Source of the DNA: Pseudomonas frederiksbergensis
GTDB lineage: Bacteria > Pseudomonadota > Gammaproteobacteria > Pseudomonadales > Pseudomonadaceae
Direction of reading: 5' to 3'
Length of the DNA stretch: 64,000 bases
Assembly (NCBI RefSeq): GCF_003732705.1
Contig: NZ_MOBR01000007.1
Coordinates: 1 to 64,000, forward strand
Positions 17,807 to 26,316 of the stretch are shown piece after piece (the first letter of the stretch is position 1; each line of letters starts with the position of its first letter). The translations under genes were made by a program, and so were the position numbers. A model generated the notes under the pieces. That model ran no database searches and was not told the origin of the DNA. It saw nothing but the letters and a program-made list of their open reading frames with translations.

Positions 17807-19261
17807 CTATGAGGGTGTCTGCGTCTCTGTCGCCGCGTACGCTGGAAAGGACAACATCGACGTGTTTGGCGTGTGCTCGTAGGTCGAGGACAGCACCGCA
17901 CTGAGTCGATCGCCCAACAGATTCCAGGCACACTTCTTCTCTTCGGCATAGTCGTGGTGCAGGTAATGGCGCCTCACTCGCGAGCCGGCCAGCACATGAT
18001 TTTGGCAGCGATCGATGACGTCCAGGCTGACACCCAAAGCCTGCATCATGGTCGCGCCAGTGCGGCGCAGGTCATGCGGCGTCCAGTCGCCGTTTTGGCC
18101 GTCGGCCAGGACCAGGGTGTCGTCATGGCACCGTCTGGAGAGGGCCTTGCGGTTTTTGAAGCGGGCCTGGCGGTCACCCACCTGCTTGCTCACCACCTTT
18201 ACGTCCACATGCCCATCATCCTGCTTGTTCGGAAAGCACCATTGGGAGTCTCCCGTCAGGGTTTTGAGCTCCTGAAAGAAATGCAGGGCAAAGGGGGAGA
18301 GGAAGACATGGTGGTCCTGCTTCTTGCCCCGGGTGCCCTTGACGTTTTCACTGGGGAGGAACCAGGTCTGCTGGTCCAGATCGACATTTTTCCATTCGGC
18401 CTGCAGCAACTCGCCAATCCGGCACAAGGTGCCCAGGCTGATCCACAGCGCGAGCTGCGTTTCCTTCTTTAGCGGCCGAATACCGTCGTATTTTTGGCCC
18501 GCGGGGAGGGCGTCGTAATCGACGGTCATTTGCTGGAAGCGGTTGTGCAGTTCCAACAGCTCAGTCGGGGAAAGGATGCGGCTTCTTTCAGCTTCGTAGT
18601 CGGCAGGGATCAATGGGGAGATGTCGACCAGTTCAGTCGGATCACCCTCAATCAGTAACGCCCGCCAAGGTTGGCGCTTTCTAGCCCAGCTGAACATCTG
18701 GGTGAGGTCAGCGAAGAAACTGATGGCTTGCCGGTGAGCGCCGCGGTTGACCACGGCGCGAATCAGCGCCCGAACATCGTGTTCGGAGACGCTGCTCACT
18801 GCGGTCTTGCCGAGTGGCGGAAAAAGGTCCTTGTTAAAGCGTCGTTGCAATTCAGCATTGCCGTCTTTGCGCGCCACGCCATCCAACAGCCACGCCTTGG
18901 CCAGATCTTGGACGGTCAGCGTTTGCACCTTCGTCGTTTTTACTTGTTCGGCCTCAACGTTAGCCGCGGCGTATGCCTGTGCCTTGGCGGTTTTCTTGTA
19001 CTCGTTGGGATTGATTTGCTCATCAATGAGTGCCCGTGCCTGGTTGCGGGCCTTGCGGATGTCTGTCAGGGATTTGCGCGGCCAGGTTCCGCAGGCGTAT
19101 TCTTTGTTCTGCTCTCCCCAGCGATAGCGATAGAAAAAGCTGACCGACACACCGTCCTTACGGACTGAGATTCGACCGGCCAGATTGCCATCTTCCCGGA
19201 GGATTCGGCCGGCATCGTTGGCGGTCAGCGACTCGAGTTCTTTGATGGTGATTTTGACCAT
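17807..19261 (-). CDS. Tyrosine-family integrase of island A
   Basis: A 484-residue tyrosine recombinase with an N-terminal DUF4102/P4-type arm-binding region (ISVRKDGVSVSFFYRYRWG). The catalytic set is visible: Arg in LCRIGELL, His and Arg in HDLRRTGATM, His in CQNHVL, and Tyr in RRHYLHHDY. ATG 19261 is preferred (MVKITIKELE). Its start lies 161 bases from the tRNA-Pro(GGG) 3' half, which is the attachment site, and it reads away from it. It should integrate and excise island A. All key residues are present, so it is probably active. Confidence 0.9.
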   Translation of the reverse strand: MVKITIKELESLTANDAGRILREDGNLAGRISVRKDGVSVSFFYRYRWGEQNKEYACGTWPRKSLTDIRKARNQARALIDEQINPNEYKKTAKAQAYAAANVEAEQVKTTKVQTLTVQDLAKAWLLDGVARKDGNAELQRRFNKDLFPPLGKTAVSSVSEHDVRALIRAVVNRGAHRQAISFFADLTQMFSWARKRQPWRALLIEGDPTELVDISPLIPADYEAERSRILSPTELLELHNRFQQMTVDYDALPAGQKYDGIRPLKKETQLALWISLGTLCRIGELLQAEWKNVDLDQQTWFLPSENVKGTRGKKQDHHVFLSPFALHFFQELKTLTGDSQWCFPNKQDDGHVDVKVVSKQVGDRQARFKNRKALSRRCHDDTLVLADGQNGDWTPHDLRRTGATMMQALGVSLDVIDRCQNHVLAGSRVRRHYLHHDYAEEKKCAWNLLGDRLSAVLSSTYEHTPNTSMLSFPAYAATETQTPS

Positions 19262-19469
19262 AAAATGGGCTACCCCTACTTTTACCCCCACAAAAACGTC
19301 GGCTCTTGATGGACGTTACTGGACTCTCGTAGAGCAGAACACCGCTGGAGCTCAAGTAAATACTAGCTTAGAAAAATCCAAAGTAAAATTTTGGAAGCTT
19401 TCAAGAAGTATGAAAAAGGAGATGGGGTGCTAGGGGTCGAGTGTTCGAATCACTCCGTCCCGACCATAT
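19250..19469. repeat. attachment-site repeat, copy 1 (integrase promoter plus tRNA-Pro 3' half)
   Basis: This 220-base segment recurs with few changes at 30629-30847: integrase start codon, promoter region, then the 3' half of tRNA-Pro(GGG) at 19422-19466. The tRNA piece reads from the anticodon loop (TGGGGTG) through the T arm (GAGTG, TTCGAAT, CACTC) to CGTCCCGACCA. No 5' tRNA half precedes it, so this is the right end of the island to its left. Confidence 0.85.
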
Positions 19470-19477
19470 AATTCAAG

Positions 19478-19510
19478 GGGTTGCGAGATTTTATCTCGCG
19501 ACCCTTTTTT
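19478..19510 (+). terminator. Terminator after the tRNA-Pro 3' half
   Basis: GGGTTGCGAGA and TCTCGCGACCC form a stem of 11 pairs followed by a T-run. The flank and stem resemble those after the third tRNA-Pro copy at 31907, so this is the tRNA's own terminator carried with the att site. The stretch from here to 19820 holds no supported gene. Confidence 0.8.
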
Positions 19511-19819
19511 ATTTTTGGACGTTTTTACCCCCACAAAACGACTGGCTCTAGGTAGAAACTTCACGATATCCATACAGCTTTACACCCCCGCATCTGATGG
19601 TTTTCTCGGCCCCAGTGCGCTGGCCGAGGCGATGGCGGCGGCTGAGCAATGGATCGACAGTCAGCTCCATTAGAGCGAAACCGATCGTCATTCCCAAACC
19701 ACATGATGATGCTCGTATCAGCCCTGCAGGTTTCCGGTTATCCATGGGGGAAGCTGCCAGGCGCCAAAGCTGGCGTGTGAGATATGGGCAGCTTTTCTTT
19801 ATGCACAGAAACTGACCCG

Positions 19820-19972
19820 ATGCCGCTCCTCGACGGCCGGCCGGAGGGCAGCTTCTTCCCGCTTCGCGCAGATTATGAGCGCTCCATGGGAGTTCCATTG
19901 TTGGTGATCAATGGCCGTGGGCTTGATTGGCGAGAATATTTAAAGTACTCCCCTGCAAGTAATCGGCGTTAA
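19820..19972 (+). CDS. Possible small protein or gene remnant
   Basis: A 50-residue frame (PEGSFFPLRADYERSMGVPL, then VINGRGLDWREYL). It looks like a piece of a small protein of unknown family, with no convincing ribosome site. Just upstream, 19600-19675 reads FLGPSALAEAMAAAEQWID before a stop, which may be another relic. Confidence 0.3.
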   Translation: MPLLDGRPEGSFFPLRADYERSMGVPLLVINGRGLDWREYLKYSPASNRR

Positions 19973-20034
19973 GCGTCTTGAAGCAGTTAATACCCTACGC
20001 TACTAGTTATTTTTAGCATTATGCAGGAAACCCT

Positions 20035-20301
20035 CTATTCAGTTTTTAGTGTTGATACAAATGTAGCCAGCAAAGGATCTTTTTCAGCATTTTGCTTGTG
20101 CCTGCCGATGAAAATCCACTCGTCCTCTGTCCAAAGAATTCGTGTTGTTTTAGGTGCTTTGCAGTCAAAAACAACCTGATAGATTTTTGTTTCTCGCTGC
20201 TGGACGACGACGCATTGCTCAAGGCAAACCAACAATCGCTGCCCGGGCTCTAGTGTCGGCACATTGAGCGGGACACACATATTAATTTCTGTTTTTCGCA
20301 T
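20035..20301 (-). CDS. Small hypothetical protein
   Basis: An 88-residue protein, beta-rich in look (GQRLLVCLEQCVVVQQRETK, then YQVVFDCKAPKTTRILW). No signal or membrane helix. Not recognised. The next 520 bases to 20823 contain no gene but hold the palindrome at 20690-20712. Confidence 0.5.
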   Translation of the reverse strand: MRKTEINMCVPLNVPTLEPGQRLLVCLEQCVVVQQRETKIYQVVFDCKAPKTTRILWTEDEWIFIGRHKQNAEKDPLLATFVSTLKTE

Positions 20302-20689
20302 GATGACTTTCGTCCTTAAAATTCAGAAACCGTACGCGGTAAATCAAAAGCAAAGGCGACCCGTTGCGGTGAGGGATTCGTCTCATGTCTTTGAACATGA
20401 CGTCCTATGTGCACTTCAAGGTGCAATCATTACGGTGAAGTAGTCACTTTGAACCCGTACAGGCAATTACCTCCAGGGTGTGGAGCTGATAGCTCATTGC
20501 TGATCGTGAGAGCTTTTTGGGTTCGGTTTTGTTCTCGATCTGGCCGTCAGAGCTTTATCACTTGACGCTTACCCGCAAGGTTGTGGGCTTTCAAAGACAA
20601 AACATTGGGTGGGAGCGCTCAGGCCGGCGTACCTCATAGAGTTCAGTGGTTCTGTTCATGACTAGCCTCCGAGGGTTCATATATGCATA

Positions 20690-20712
20690 ATATTATCATG
20701 CAGTGATAATAT
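20690..20712. promoter_or_regulatory. Palindromic operator candidate, site 1
   Basis: ATATTATCA and TGATAATAT, 9-base arms with 5 bases between, lie 111 bases before the small gene at 20823. The same core (ATTATCAT, 3 bases, near-complement) recurs at 26263, 28796 and, with one change per arm, at 22889. Confidence 0.6.
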
Positions 20713-20822
20713 AAAGGCAATCTGCTCGACCTTGCCTCAGGCAAGAGCGACGTTTTTTGCTCAACTGCCGGGAGGCAAAATCACGCATGAGAACAGAAAG
20801 ATGTGAGCGCTTGGAGAGCTGC

Positions 20823-21053
20823 ATGAAACGTGAGGACGTAAAAATCAAACACGCTGAAGGCATTCAGTTTGACACCCATTTAATTGCCAATCCGGCCAAC
20901 ACCCAGGAGTGGATCGCCTTCTTTAAAAAGGAAGCAGGAAGAAGCTTTTTCCTGGTCAATGACAATGAAGAAATTGAACCCTTCCGACACCTTGATGATT
21001 TGATTCATGAGCTGCGTGAAATCGGTATCAAGGTGGCTGAAATTCATTTTTGA
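20823..21053 (+). CDS. Small protein, first gene of duplicated module (copy 1)
   Basis: A 76-residue protein. ATG 20823 is set by alignment with its paralogue at 25946-26176 (MKREDVK.KH.EG..FDTH). The conserved core is IANPANT.EWI, FKKEAGRS.FLVNDNEEIE and HLDELI.ELRE.GIK.AE.HF. It is acidic and soluble, of unknown role. It is followed 24 bases later by the second module gene. Confidence 0.7.
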   Translation: MKREDVKIKHAEGIQFDTHLIANPANTQEWIAFFKKEAGRSFFLVNDNEEIEPFRHLDDLIHELREIGIKVAEIHF

Positions 21054-21077
21054 ATTCTTTTTTCTTGGAGTGTCGTC

Positions 21078-21272
21078 ATGTCTGTCAGGGTCGAACATCT
21101 GTCTAGTCAGAGTGAAGATCTATGGTCCGTGTGTGTAGGTGCCCGGCGAATTCAGTTCCGCAATGAGCAGGGTGCAAAGGACTATGCGGCAAAGCTGAAA
21201 GAGCGTATAGAAGCTCCACATATATACCCGAATGCAGTGCCGGCAACCGGCGACAGAAACTGCAGTAAGTAA
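21078..21272 (+). CDS. Small protein, second gene of duplicated module (copy 1)
   Basis: A 64-residue protein (VRVEHLSSQSEDLWSV, then GARRIQFRNEQGAKDYAAKL). TTGGAG lies 8 bases before ATG 21078. It is a paralogue of 25733-25927. Its partner is the preceding gene in both copies. The function is unknown; the fold looks like a small alpha/beta domain. Confidence 0.65.
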   Translation: MSVRVEHLSSQSEDLWSVCVGARRIQFRNEQGAKDYAAKLKERIEAPHIYPNAVPATGDRNCSK

Positions 21273-21554
21273 TTAAATGTGTTGCCCTTGTTTTATTATA
21301 AAGATTGAAACATAACAAAAAATAACAAGATCCCCTGCTTGAGGGTGATGCAAGACTCGACGAGTTATAAGTCCCAATCAGAGGAACACCAGGAGATTTT
21401 TTAATCGGTTGGCCTGTCTTCCTGTTGCGAAGGGGCGCCAGTGATTCCTGGGCGTTTTTGCCTGGGGTCGGTGCTGATGGGTAAAGATCTACCCCTCTTG
21501 GGCATTTTGATTTCTCTTCAATCAAAGAGGGGCGGTAGGCGTAGCGCAGGATAT

Positions 21555-21582
21555 AAAAACGCCAGCTCTGACTGAGCTGGCG
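21555..21582 (-). terminator. Terminator of the isocitrate dehydrogenase gene
   Basis: Read on the minus strand, CGCCAGCTC and GAGCTGGCG form a 9-pair stem followed by five T, just past the dehydrogenase stop at 21594. Another hairpin with long loop (CTACCCCTCTT...AAGAGGGG) lies at about 21489-21537. No gene is seen in 21273-21593. Confidence 0.85.
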
Positions 21583-21593
21583 ATTACGTTTAT

Positions 21594-22607
21594 CTAGTCA
21601 CGCAAGTAGGCCACCAAGGCGTCAGCGAAGGACTCAGTCGTTCCGGTTCCCCCCATATCCGGTGTCACCTGATCGCAGGCGGTTTTCAAAACAACGCGGA
21701 TAGCGGTACGAATGCGTGTCCCCTTGTCCACCATGCCCAGATAATCAAGCATGTCCGCGGCAGCCAACAACAATGCACAAGGGTTCGCGATGTTCTTGCC
21801 AGCGATGTCCGGTGCCGAGCCGTGGACCGCTTCGAAGATGGCCGCATCGGCGCCGATGTTAGACCCGGGCGCCAAGCCCAATCCACCCACCAGGCCTGCG
21901 CACAAGTCTGAAAGGATGTCACCAAACAAGTTGGTGGTGACAATGACATCGAATTGATGGGGATTCATTACCAGCTGCATACAGGCGTTATCGACGATCA
22001 TTTCGTGGAATTCGATTTCCGGATAATCCGCAGCGACCTCACGCGCAACCTCAAGAAACAAACCGGAGCAAGACTTTATGATGTTGGCCTTGTGCACCGC
22101 GGTAACTTTCTTGCGGCCTTTGCTACGAGCCAGCTCGAACGCGTATCGCACGATGCGTTCGGAGGCTGTGCGTGTTACGCGAATACTCGCCAAAGCGACT
22201 TCGCCGTCTTCTGAAATACTCTGTCCTTCGGGTAAGTAAGCCCCCTCGGTATTTTCGCGCACTGTGATGATGTCGATATCTTCAAAGCGCGAACGGGTCC
22301 CCGGGAAACTGATCGCTGGTCGGACATTGGCGTAGAGGTCGAAATGGCGGCGAAGGTGAACGTTGATCGATGAGAACCCACGGCCAATCGGTGTCGTCAA
22401 AGGGCCTTTAAGTGCGATGCCATGTTTGGCGATCGTATCGATAGAGGCGGGTGGCATCAGCTGTCCATGTTGCTGCAACGCCTCCAGGCCGGCCTCAACG
22501 AAGTCGTAGCGAAGATTGCAGTCAAGGGCGTCGAGTACGCGTAGCGTCGCTTGCATGATCTCGGGGCCGATGCCGTCGCCCTTGATGATTGCGATTGTTC
22601 TGCTCAT
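21594..22607 (-). CDS. NAD-dependent isocitrate dehydrogenase (LeuB/IDH family)
   Basis: A 337-residue beta-decarboxylating dehydrogenase of the short homo-oligomeric type. It would convert isocitrate to 2-oxoglutarate. GDGIGPEIM starts the fold; SSINVHLRRHFDLYANVRP has the Ser, Asn and Arg residues typical of isocitrate rather than isopropylmalate binding. NLFGDILSDLCAGLVGG is the family signature. In the cofactor loop HGSAPDIAGKN, the Asp-Ile pair indicates NAD, not NADP. ATG 22607 follows GGAAGAG. It is a second IDH outside the core TCA set, near a malic enzyme and SulP transporter. A perfect palindrome lies 282 bases upstream. Confidence 0.85.
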   Translation of the reverse strand: MSRTIAIIKGDGIGPEIMQATLRVLDALDCNLRYDFVEAGLEALQQHGQLMPPASIDTIAKHGIALKGPLTTPIGRGFSSINVHLRRHFDLYANVRPAISFPGTRSRFEDIDIITVRENTEGAYLPEGQSISEDGEVALASIRVTRTASERIVRYAFELARSKGRKKVTAVHKANIIKSCSGLFLEVAREVAADYPEIEFHEMIVDNACMQLVMNPHQFDVIVTTNLFGDILSDLCAGLVGGLGLAPGSNIGADAAIFEAVHGSAPDIAGKNIANPCALLLAAADMLDYLGMVDKGTRIRTAIRVVLKTACDQVTPDMGGTGTTESFADALVAYLRD

Positions 22608-22888
22608 GGTCTCTTCCTTAACAGAGCTTTGTCAGCCTGCTGTATTGATTGGGTCATTGAGACTAGTGTCACGAGTCTGCTGATAGGCATTGACTGTCGG
22701 ACGGCTTTCACCGCGCCAGTGTGCTGTGTTTCATCCTCCGCGCCGTGACTGCGCAGGTCATCGCGGATCAAATGACGGGCGTCCTGAGACGGATGTCAGA
22801 TCTCGCGCCGCACAGAACTACTCGAGGATGCTGCTGTTACGGGGCGAGCTACCGGATCAAGCGTGCTGTCACTACTCCACCGAATATG

Positions 22889-22923
22889 CGCATAACATTA
22901 ACATACAATGTTAATGTTATGCG
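22889..22923. promoter_or_regulatory. Perfect 16-base-arm palindrome, operator candidate
   Basis: CGCATAACATTAACAT and ATGTTAATGTTATGCG flank 3 bases (ACA). It is upstream of the isocitrate dehydrogenase gene and just past the end of the DUF1275 gene. The inner part (ATTAACAT-ACA-ATGTTAAT) has the same 8-3-8 layout as the palindrome at 28796, with one change per arm. There is no T-run, so it is not an obvious terminator. The rest of 22608-22951 holds no gene. Confidence 0.6.
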
Positions 22924-22951
22924 GTAGGCGCGCTCGGCAAAAGTCATCGGC

Positions 22952-23713
22952 TCACTTTCGCATGACGCGGCGGACCAAAAGCCTGGCGTCATCAAAGGCA
23001 GGCACGATTGCCAGCGTCACCAGAACCATCGCGAGCGGTACCGTTGAGATGTAACCAATGTGCTTGAACCCAAATGCCCCCATCACGCCGCCGAAGAAAA
23101 AATTCAGCGCCAGCAGTATCAGTATTTTGAGCCGGGTCCGATTGGCGAGAACTTTTGGGTGTGTCGATGTGCTGGCGGCATTCCAGTAAAAGAGTTTTCC
23201 CAACTCAATTCCGATGTCCGTGATGATGCCGGTGATGTGTGTCGTTCGGATTTCGGCTTTTGAAATTTTGGTGATCACCGCATTTTGTAGCCCCATGATG
23301 AAGCACAGGAGCATCACGGTGACTGACACGAACAAACCATCCACGGTGGATAGTTGGGCGCCCAGAAAGCCAAAGCAGATAAGCAGAAAGGCCTCGACCA
23401 AAAGTGGCACTGCAAACTCACTGTGCATCCGTCTGCGTCGGGAGTAATTGACCATGACCGCAGAGCACGCAGCCCCAACCAGAAAAGACAACAATGCGCC
23501 GGCGCCACTAAGTACCAGGTCGTAGGCTCCCAGCACACTGTTGTCTGCCATCGAAGAGACGATGCCCGTCATGTGTGAGGTGTACTGATGCACTGCCAGG
23601 AAACCGCCAGCGTTGATTGCTCCCGCGACGAAGGCCAAGGCAAAGCCAAGATGTCGGTTTGCGGCGGTGGTACGCCTTCGCCCGGTGAGACTCCTGACAT
23701 ATTTGATCGGCAT
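22952..23713 (-). CDS. DUF1275 (YoaK-type) membrane protein
   Basis: A 253-residue inner-membrane protein with about six or seven helices. LAFVAGAINAGGFLAVHQY, then TSHMTGIVS, and GLQNAVITKISKAEIRTTHI, then TGIITDIGIELGK, are the two signature blocks of DUF1275. Its role is unknown; members are thought to be small-molecule transporters or stress proteins. ATG 23713 has a weak ribosome site. Gap 23714-23971 holds no supported gene. Confidence 0.85.
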   Translation of the reverse strand: MPIKYVRSLTGRRRTTAANRHLGFALAFVAGAINAGGFLAVHQYTSHMTGIVSSMADNSVLGAYDLVLSGAGALLSFLVGAACSAVMVNYSRRRRMHSEFAVPLLVEAFLLICFGFLGAQLSTVDGLFVSVTVMLLCFIMGLQNAVITKISKAEIRTTHITGIITDIGIELGKLFYWNAASTSTHPKVLANRTRLKILILLALNFFFGGVMGAFGFKHIGYISTVPLAMVLVTLAIVPAFDDARLLVRRVMRK

Positions 23714-23971
23714 TTATTCACCCTTGTCTCAAGGGTATGAGGCGCAAAAAAGCCAACCGATTATGTATGTCTGATATCACCAGGTCCTCGCAATTTAGAC
23801 GGGGCTGCTCGTTGAGTGTTGAAGCCGTTGGCTGTTGTTTCTACTGGTCGGTGAACAGGATCGCCTGCTGGAGCAGCAGACGGTGCAACGACTGGATAGT
23901 CCCAAGTGCGGCAGCTGCCAACCGTGCAATAGGTTGAGCAGCTGCGACACATCAGCATGATTGACGTCAGC

Positions 23972-25216
23972 TTAGAGCGGGTAGTGCGCCGGGTAATGCA
24001 GCTTCGCAACGCCGGTGTCGATAGCGGCCTTGGCCACTGCACCGGCTATTGCTCCGAGCAGGCGAGCATCGAGCGCTTTGGGGAGGATGTAATCGCGGCC
24101 AAACTCAAGCTTATCGACGTTGAACGCTTGCAGCACTTCCACAGGCGTCGGCTCTTTGGCCAATTGGCGCAGTGCTTCCACCGCCGCAATTTTCATCGCT
24201 TCGTTGATCCGGGTTGCGCGAACATCAAGCGTCCCGCGGAAAATGAACGGAAAGCCCAGAACGTTATTGACCTGGTTAGGGTAATCAGAGCGACCGGTCG
24301 CCATGATCAGGTCATCACGTGTGGCCATGGCCAGCTCGTAGCTGATTTCAGGGTCCGGGTTCGAGCAGGCAAACACGATCGGGTTAGGTGCCATCGCTGC
24401 CAATGCTTCTGCCGGGAGGAGATTGGCTCCAGACAGGCCGACAAACACGTCTGCACCGGTCATGGCTTCCATCAGCGTACTAGGGCCACCGTCGTTAACG
24501 AACTGTGCCTTGTATTGATTGAGGCCCTCCCGAGCAGAGTGGATAACACCGACACGATCGACCATGTATAGGTTGCTTTTTTGAGCGCCGAGACTAAGCA
24601 GCAGGCGCATGCAAGCAGTGGCAGCTGCACCGGCGCCGAGGCAAACAATTCTCGCATTCCCCAGGGTTTTGCCCTGAATCTCAAGTGCATTGAGCATGCC
24701 GGCGGCAGTGACGATGGCCGTGCCGTGTTGGTCGTCATGGAAGACTGGGATGCTGCACTGTTCGATCAGTGCTTCTTCGATTTCAAAACACTCAGGCGCT
24801 TTGATGTCTTCCAGGTTGATGCCACCAAAGGTGTCGGCAATGCGCACGACGGTCTCAATAAAGGCCTGGGAGCTCTCGGCATTGACTTCGATATCGATCG
24901 AATCGATTCCGGCGAAACGCTTGAACAGCAATGCTTTGCCTTCCATGACCGGCTTGCTGGCCAAGGGGCCTAGATTGCCGAGGCCCAGAATGGCCGTGCC
25001 GTTGGTGATCACGGCCACCAGATTGCCTTTACCGGTGAAGCGGTAAGCATTCTCTGGATTCTTCGCAATTTCGCGTACAGGCTCCGCTACGCCTGGGCTG
25101 TAGGCCAGTGCGAGTTGGGCGGCTGTGTCGGCAGGCTTGGTCAGCGCGATGCTGATTTTTCCTGGGGTTGGGAATTCGTGGTAATCCAGTGCAGCCTTCT
25201 TGAAGTCGGTAGTCAT
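23972..25216 (-). CDS. maeB: Malic enzyme
   Basis: A 414-residue oxidative malate decarboxylase (malate to pyruvate, making NAD(P)H). It has the catalytic Tyr region LALAYSPGVAEPV and the Lys region VMEGKALLFKRFAGID, plus metal ligands in NLEDIKAPECFEIE and HDDQHGTAI. The Rossmann glycines are in CLGAGAAATACMRLL. It lacks the phosphotransacetylase-like C-terminal half of long MaeB, so it is the short bacterial form. ATG 25216 follows AGGTGA. It is the intact copy; a decayed copy is at 28313-28773. Confidence 0.9.
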   Translation of the reverse strand: MTTDFKKAALDYHEFPTPGKISIALTKPADTAAQLALAYSPGVAEPVREIAKNPENAYRFTGKGNLVAVITNGTAILGLGNLGPLASKPVMEGKALLFKRFAGIDSIDIEVNAESSQAFIETVVRIADTFGGINLEDIKAPECFEIEEALIEQCSIPVFHDDQHGTAIVTAAGMLNALEIQGKTLGNARIVCLGAGAAATACMRLLLSLGAQKSNLYMVDRVGVIHSAREGLNQYKAQFVNDGGPSTLMEAMTGADVFVGLSGANLLPAEALAAMAPNPIVFACSNPDPEISYELAMATRDDLIMATGRSDYPNQVNNVLGFPFIFRGTLDVRATRINEAMKIAAVEALRQLAKEPTPVEVLQAFNVDKLEFGRDYILPKALDARLLGAIAGAVAKAAIDTGVAKLHYPAHYPL

Positions 25217-25273
25217 GCGATCACCTAATTAGATGTTGATTACAATCACATGCTAACACTATTATAATGATAG

Positions 25274-25460
25274 GCAACGAGGTCCTGACCCACAGTCCAG
25301 GATCAAATTGCCAGTTGCGCGCTGCTGATGAAGGGGTTTATCAGCCAGCGGACCCACTCTATTGGCCCTAAGACTTCAGGGTGGGCCTGTATCTGTTGGT
25401 CAATAGAGATCCTCCTATGCTTGAACCCGTCTTAGGCCACCTCGTGTGGCCATTTTTTTT
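25274..25460 (+). other. Candidate small-RNA locus
   Basis: Between the divergent starts of the malic enzyme and the next minus-strand gene there is no coding frame, yet the plus strand ends in a good intrinsic terminator (25435-25460). No plus-strand gene precedes it for more than 3.9 kb, so the terminator should belong to a short transcript starting near 25275. A CCTCC near 25410 could pair with ribosome sites. No known RNA family recognised. Confidence 0.35.
25435..25460 (+). terminator. Intrinsic terminator
   Basis: GGCCAC, 5 bases, GTGGCC, then A and eight T, on the plus strand. No gene is seen between it and 25733. Confidence 0.8.
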
Positions 25461-25732
25461 ACGCGCTCGAATGTCCCCAGCGTCAAGACGCTGAGGTGAT
25501 GGACGTGGCTCAAATGAACGCGGTGATCAAAATAGCGGGGGGCGAAAGGGGAGCAGGCCATGACAAAGGCGCTGAGAGAGGTTTAGCCGGCCATCAACTA
25601 ACAGGCAACAGTTCAGGTGTTGTGCTGAGCTGTCTTTCGATGCGGTCCATCTTCAAGGTGTTTGGTGTTCTGTTCCTGTTAGCCAAACGTCGAGCCTGTC
25701 CAATGGAAGGAAATGACCTGGGTCTGCGTTGA

Positions 25733-25927
25733 TCAGTGGTCTTGACTGTGAGAGGCGTGGTGGGTTCGCGGGAAGGCATGGGGCGCGTCGATTCTTTCTT
25801 TGAGTGTGGCGGCATAGTCCTTTGCTCCCTGCTCAGTCCCAAATTGGATGCAGCGGCTACCGAACCAAACAGACCAGAGCGCTTCGCTTTGACCGGACAG
25901 ATACTCGACTTTTACTGACAGGGTCAA
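25733..25927 (-). CDS. Small protein, second gene of duplicated module (copy 2)
   Basis: A 64-residue protein if started at TTG 25927, which gives exactly the length of its paralogue at 21078-21272. A CTG two codons later aligns with that paralogue's ATG. The shared core is V.VEYLSGQSEALWSV and QFGTEQGAKDYAA.LKERI. It begins 18 bases past the end of the first module gene. Confidence 0.6.
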   Translation of the reverse strand: MTLSVKVEYLSGQSEALWSVWFGSRCIQFGTEQGAKDYAATLKERIDAPHAFPRTHHASHSQDH

Positions 25928-25945
25928 ACTCTCTAAGTGGAACAA

Positions 25946-26176
25946 TCAGAAATGAACTTCGGCGGACTTTATACCCAGCTCTCGAAGCTCGCGGATCAGT
26001 TCATCGAGGTGTCCAAATGACTCAATTTCCTCATTGTCATTGACCAGGAAATAGCTTCTCCCTGCTTCCTTTTTGAAAAGAATGATCCACTCGTGCGTAT
26101 TGGCCGGGTTGGCTATCACGTGCGTGTCGAAGTGCATGCCTTCACCGTGTTTGGTTTTGACGTCTTCGCGTTTCAT
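25946..26176 (-). CDS. Small protein, first gene of duplicated module (copy 2)
   Basis: A 76-residue protein of the same length as the paralogue at 20823-21053 and about 80% identical to it. ATG 26176 follows a GAA/GGGG-rich site. It is divergent from the SulP gene and shares with it the palindrome at 26263-26287. Role unknown. Confidence 0.7.
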   Translation of the reverse strand: MKREDVKTKHGEGMHFDTHVIANPANTHEWIILFKKEAGRSYFLVNDNEEIESFGHLDELIRELRELGIKSAEVHF

Positions 26177-26262
26177 TCGGGGTCTCCGGGCATATGTTTC
26201 TGCGCTCTCGACACTGTATCTACAGGGTCGCTGGTGTCGTACGAGGCTAGGCCAATTGCTTT

Positions 26263-26287
26263 ACTATTATCACTACGTGTGAATAGT
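26263..26287. promoter_or_regulatory. Palindromic operator candidate, site 2
   Basis: ACTATTATCA and TGTGAATAGT form imperfect arms (8 of 10 pairs) with 5 bases between, in the intergenic space shared by the divergent small module (26176) and the SulP gene (26317). It resembles the sites at 20690 and 28796. Confidence 0.5.
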
Positions 26288-26316
26288 ATGCACATGCCAC
26301 CAGCGCGAGGCTAGCC

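Noticed and set aside
19422..19466. A working tRNA gene
   Set aside because: Only the 3' half from the anticodon loop is present, here and at 30800; no 5' half is nearby. It is an attachment site.
25259..25273. CTATTATAATGATAG as a further member of the island B palindromes, before the malic enzyme
   Set aside because: It does not fit the 8-3-8 plan of the other sites; only the AT-rich look is shared.
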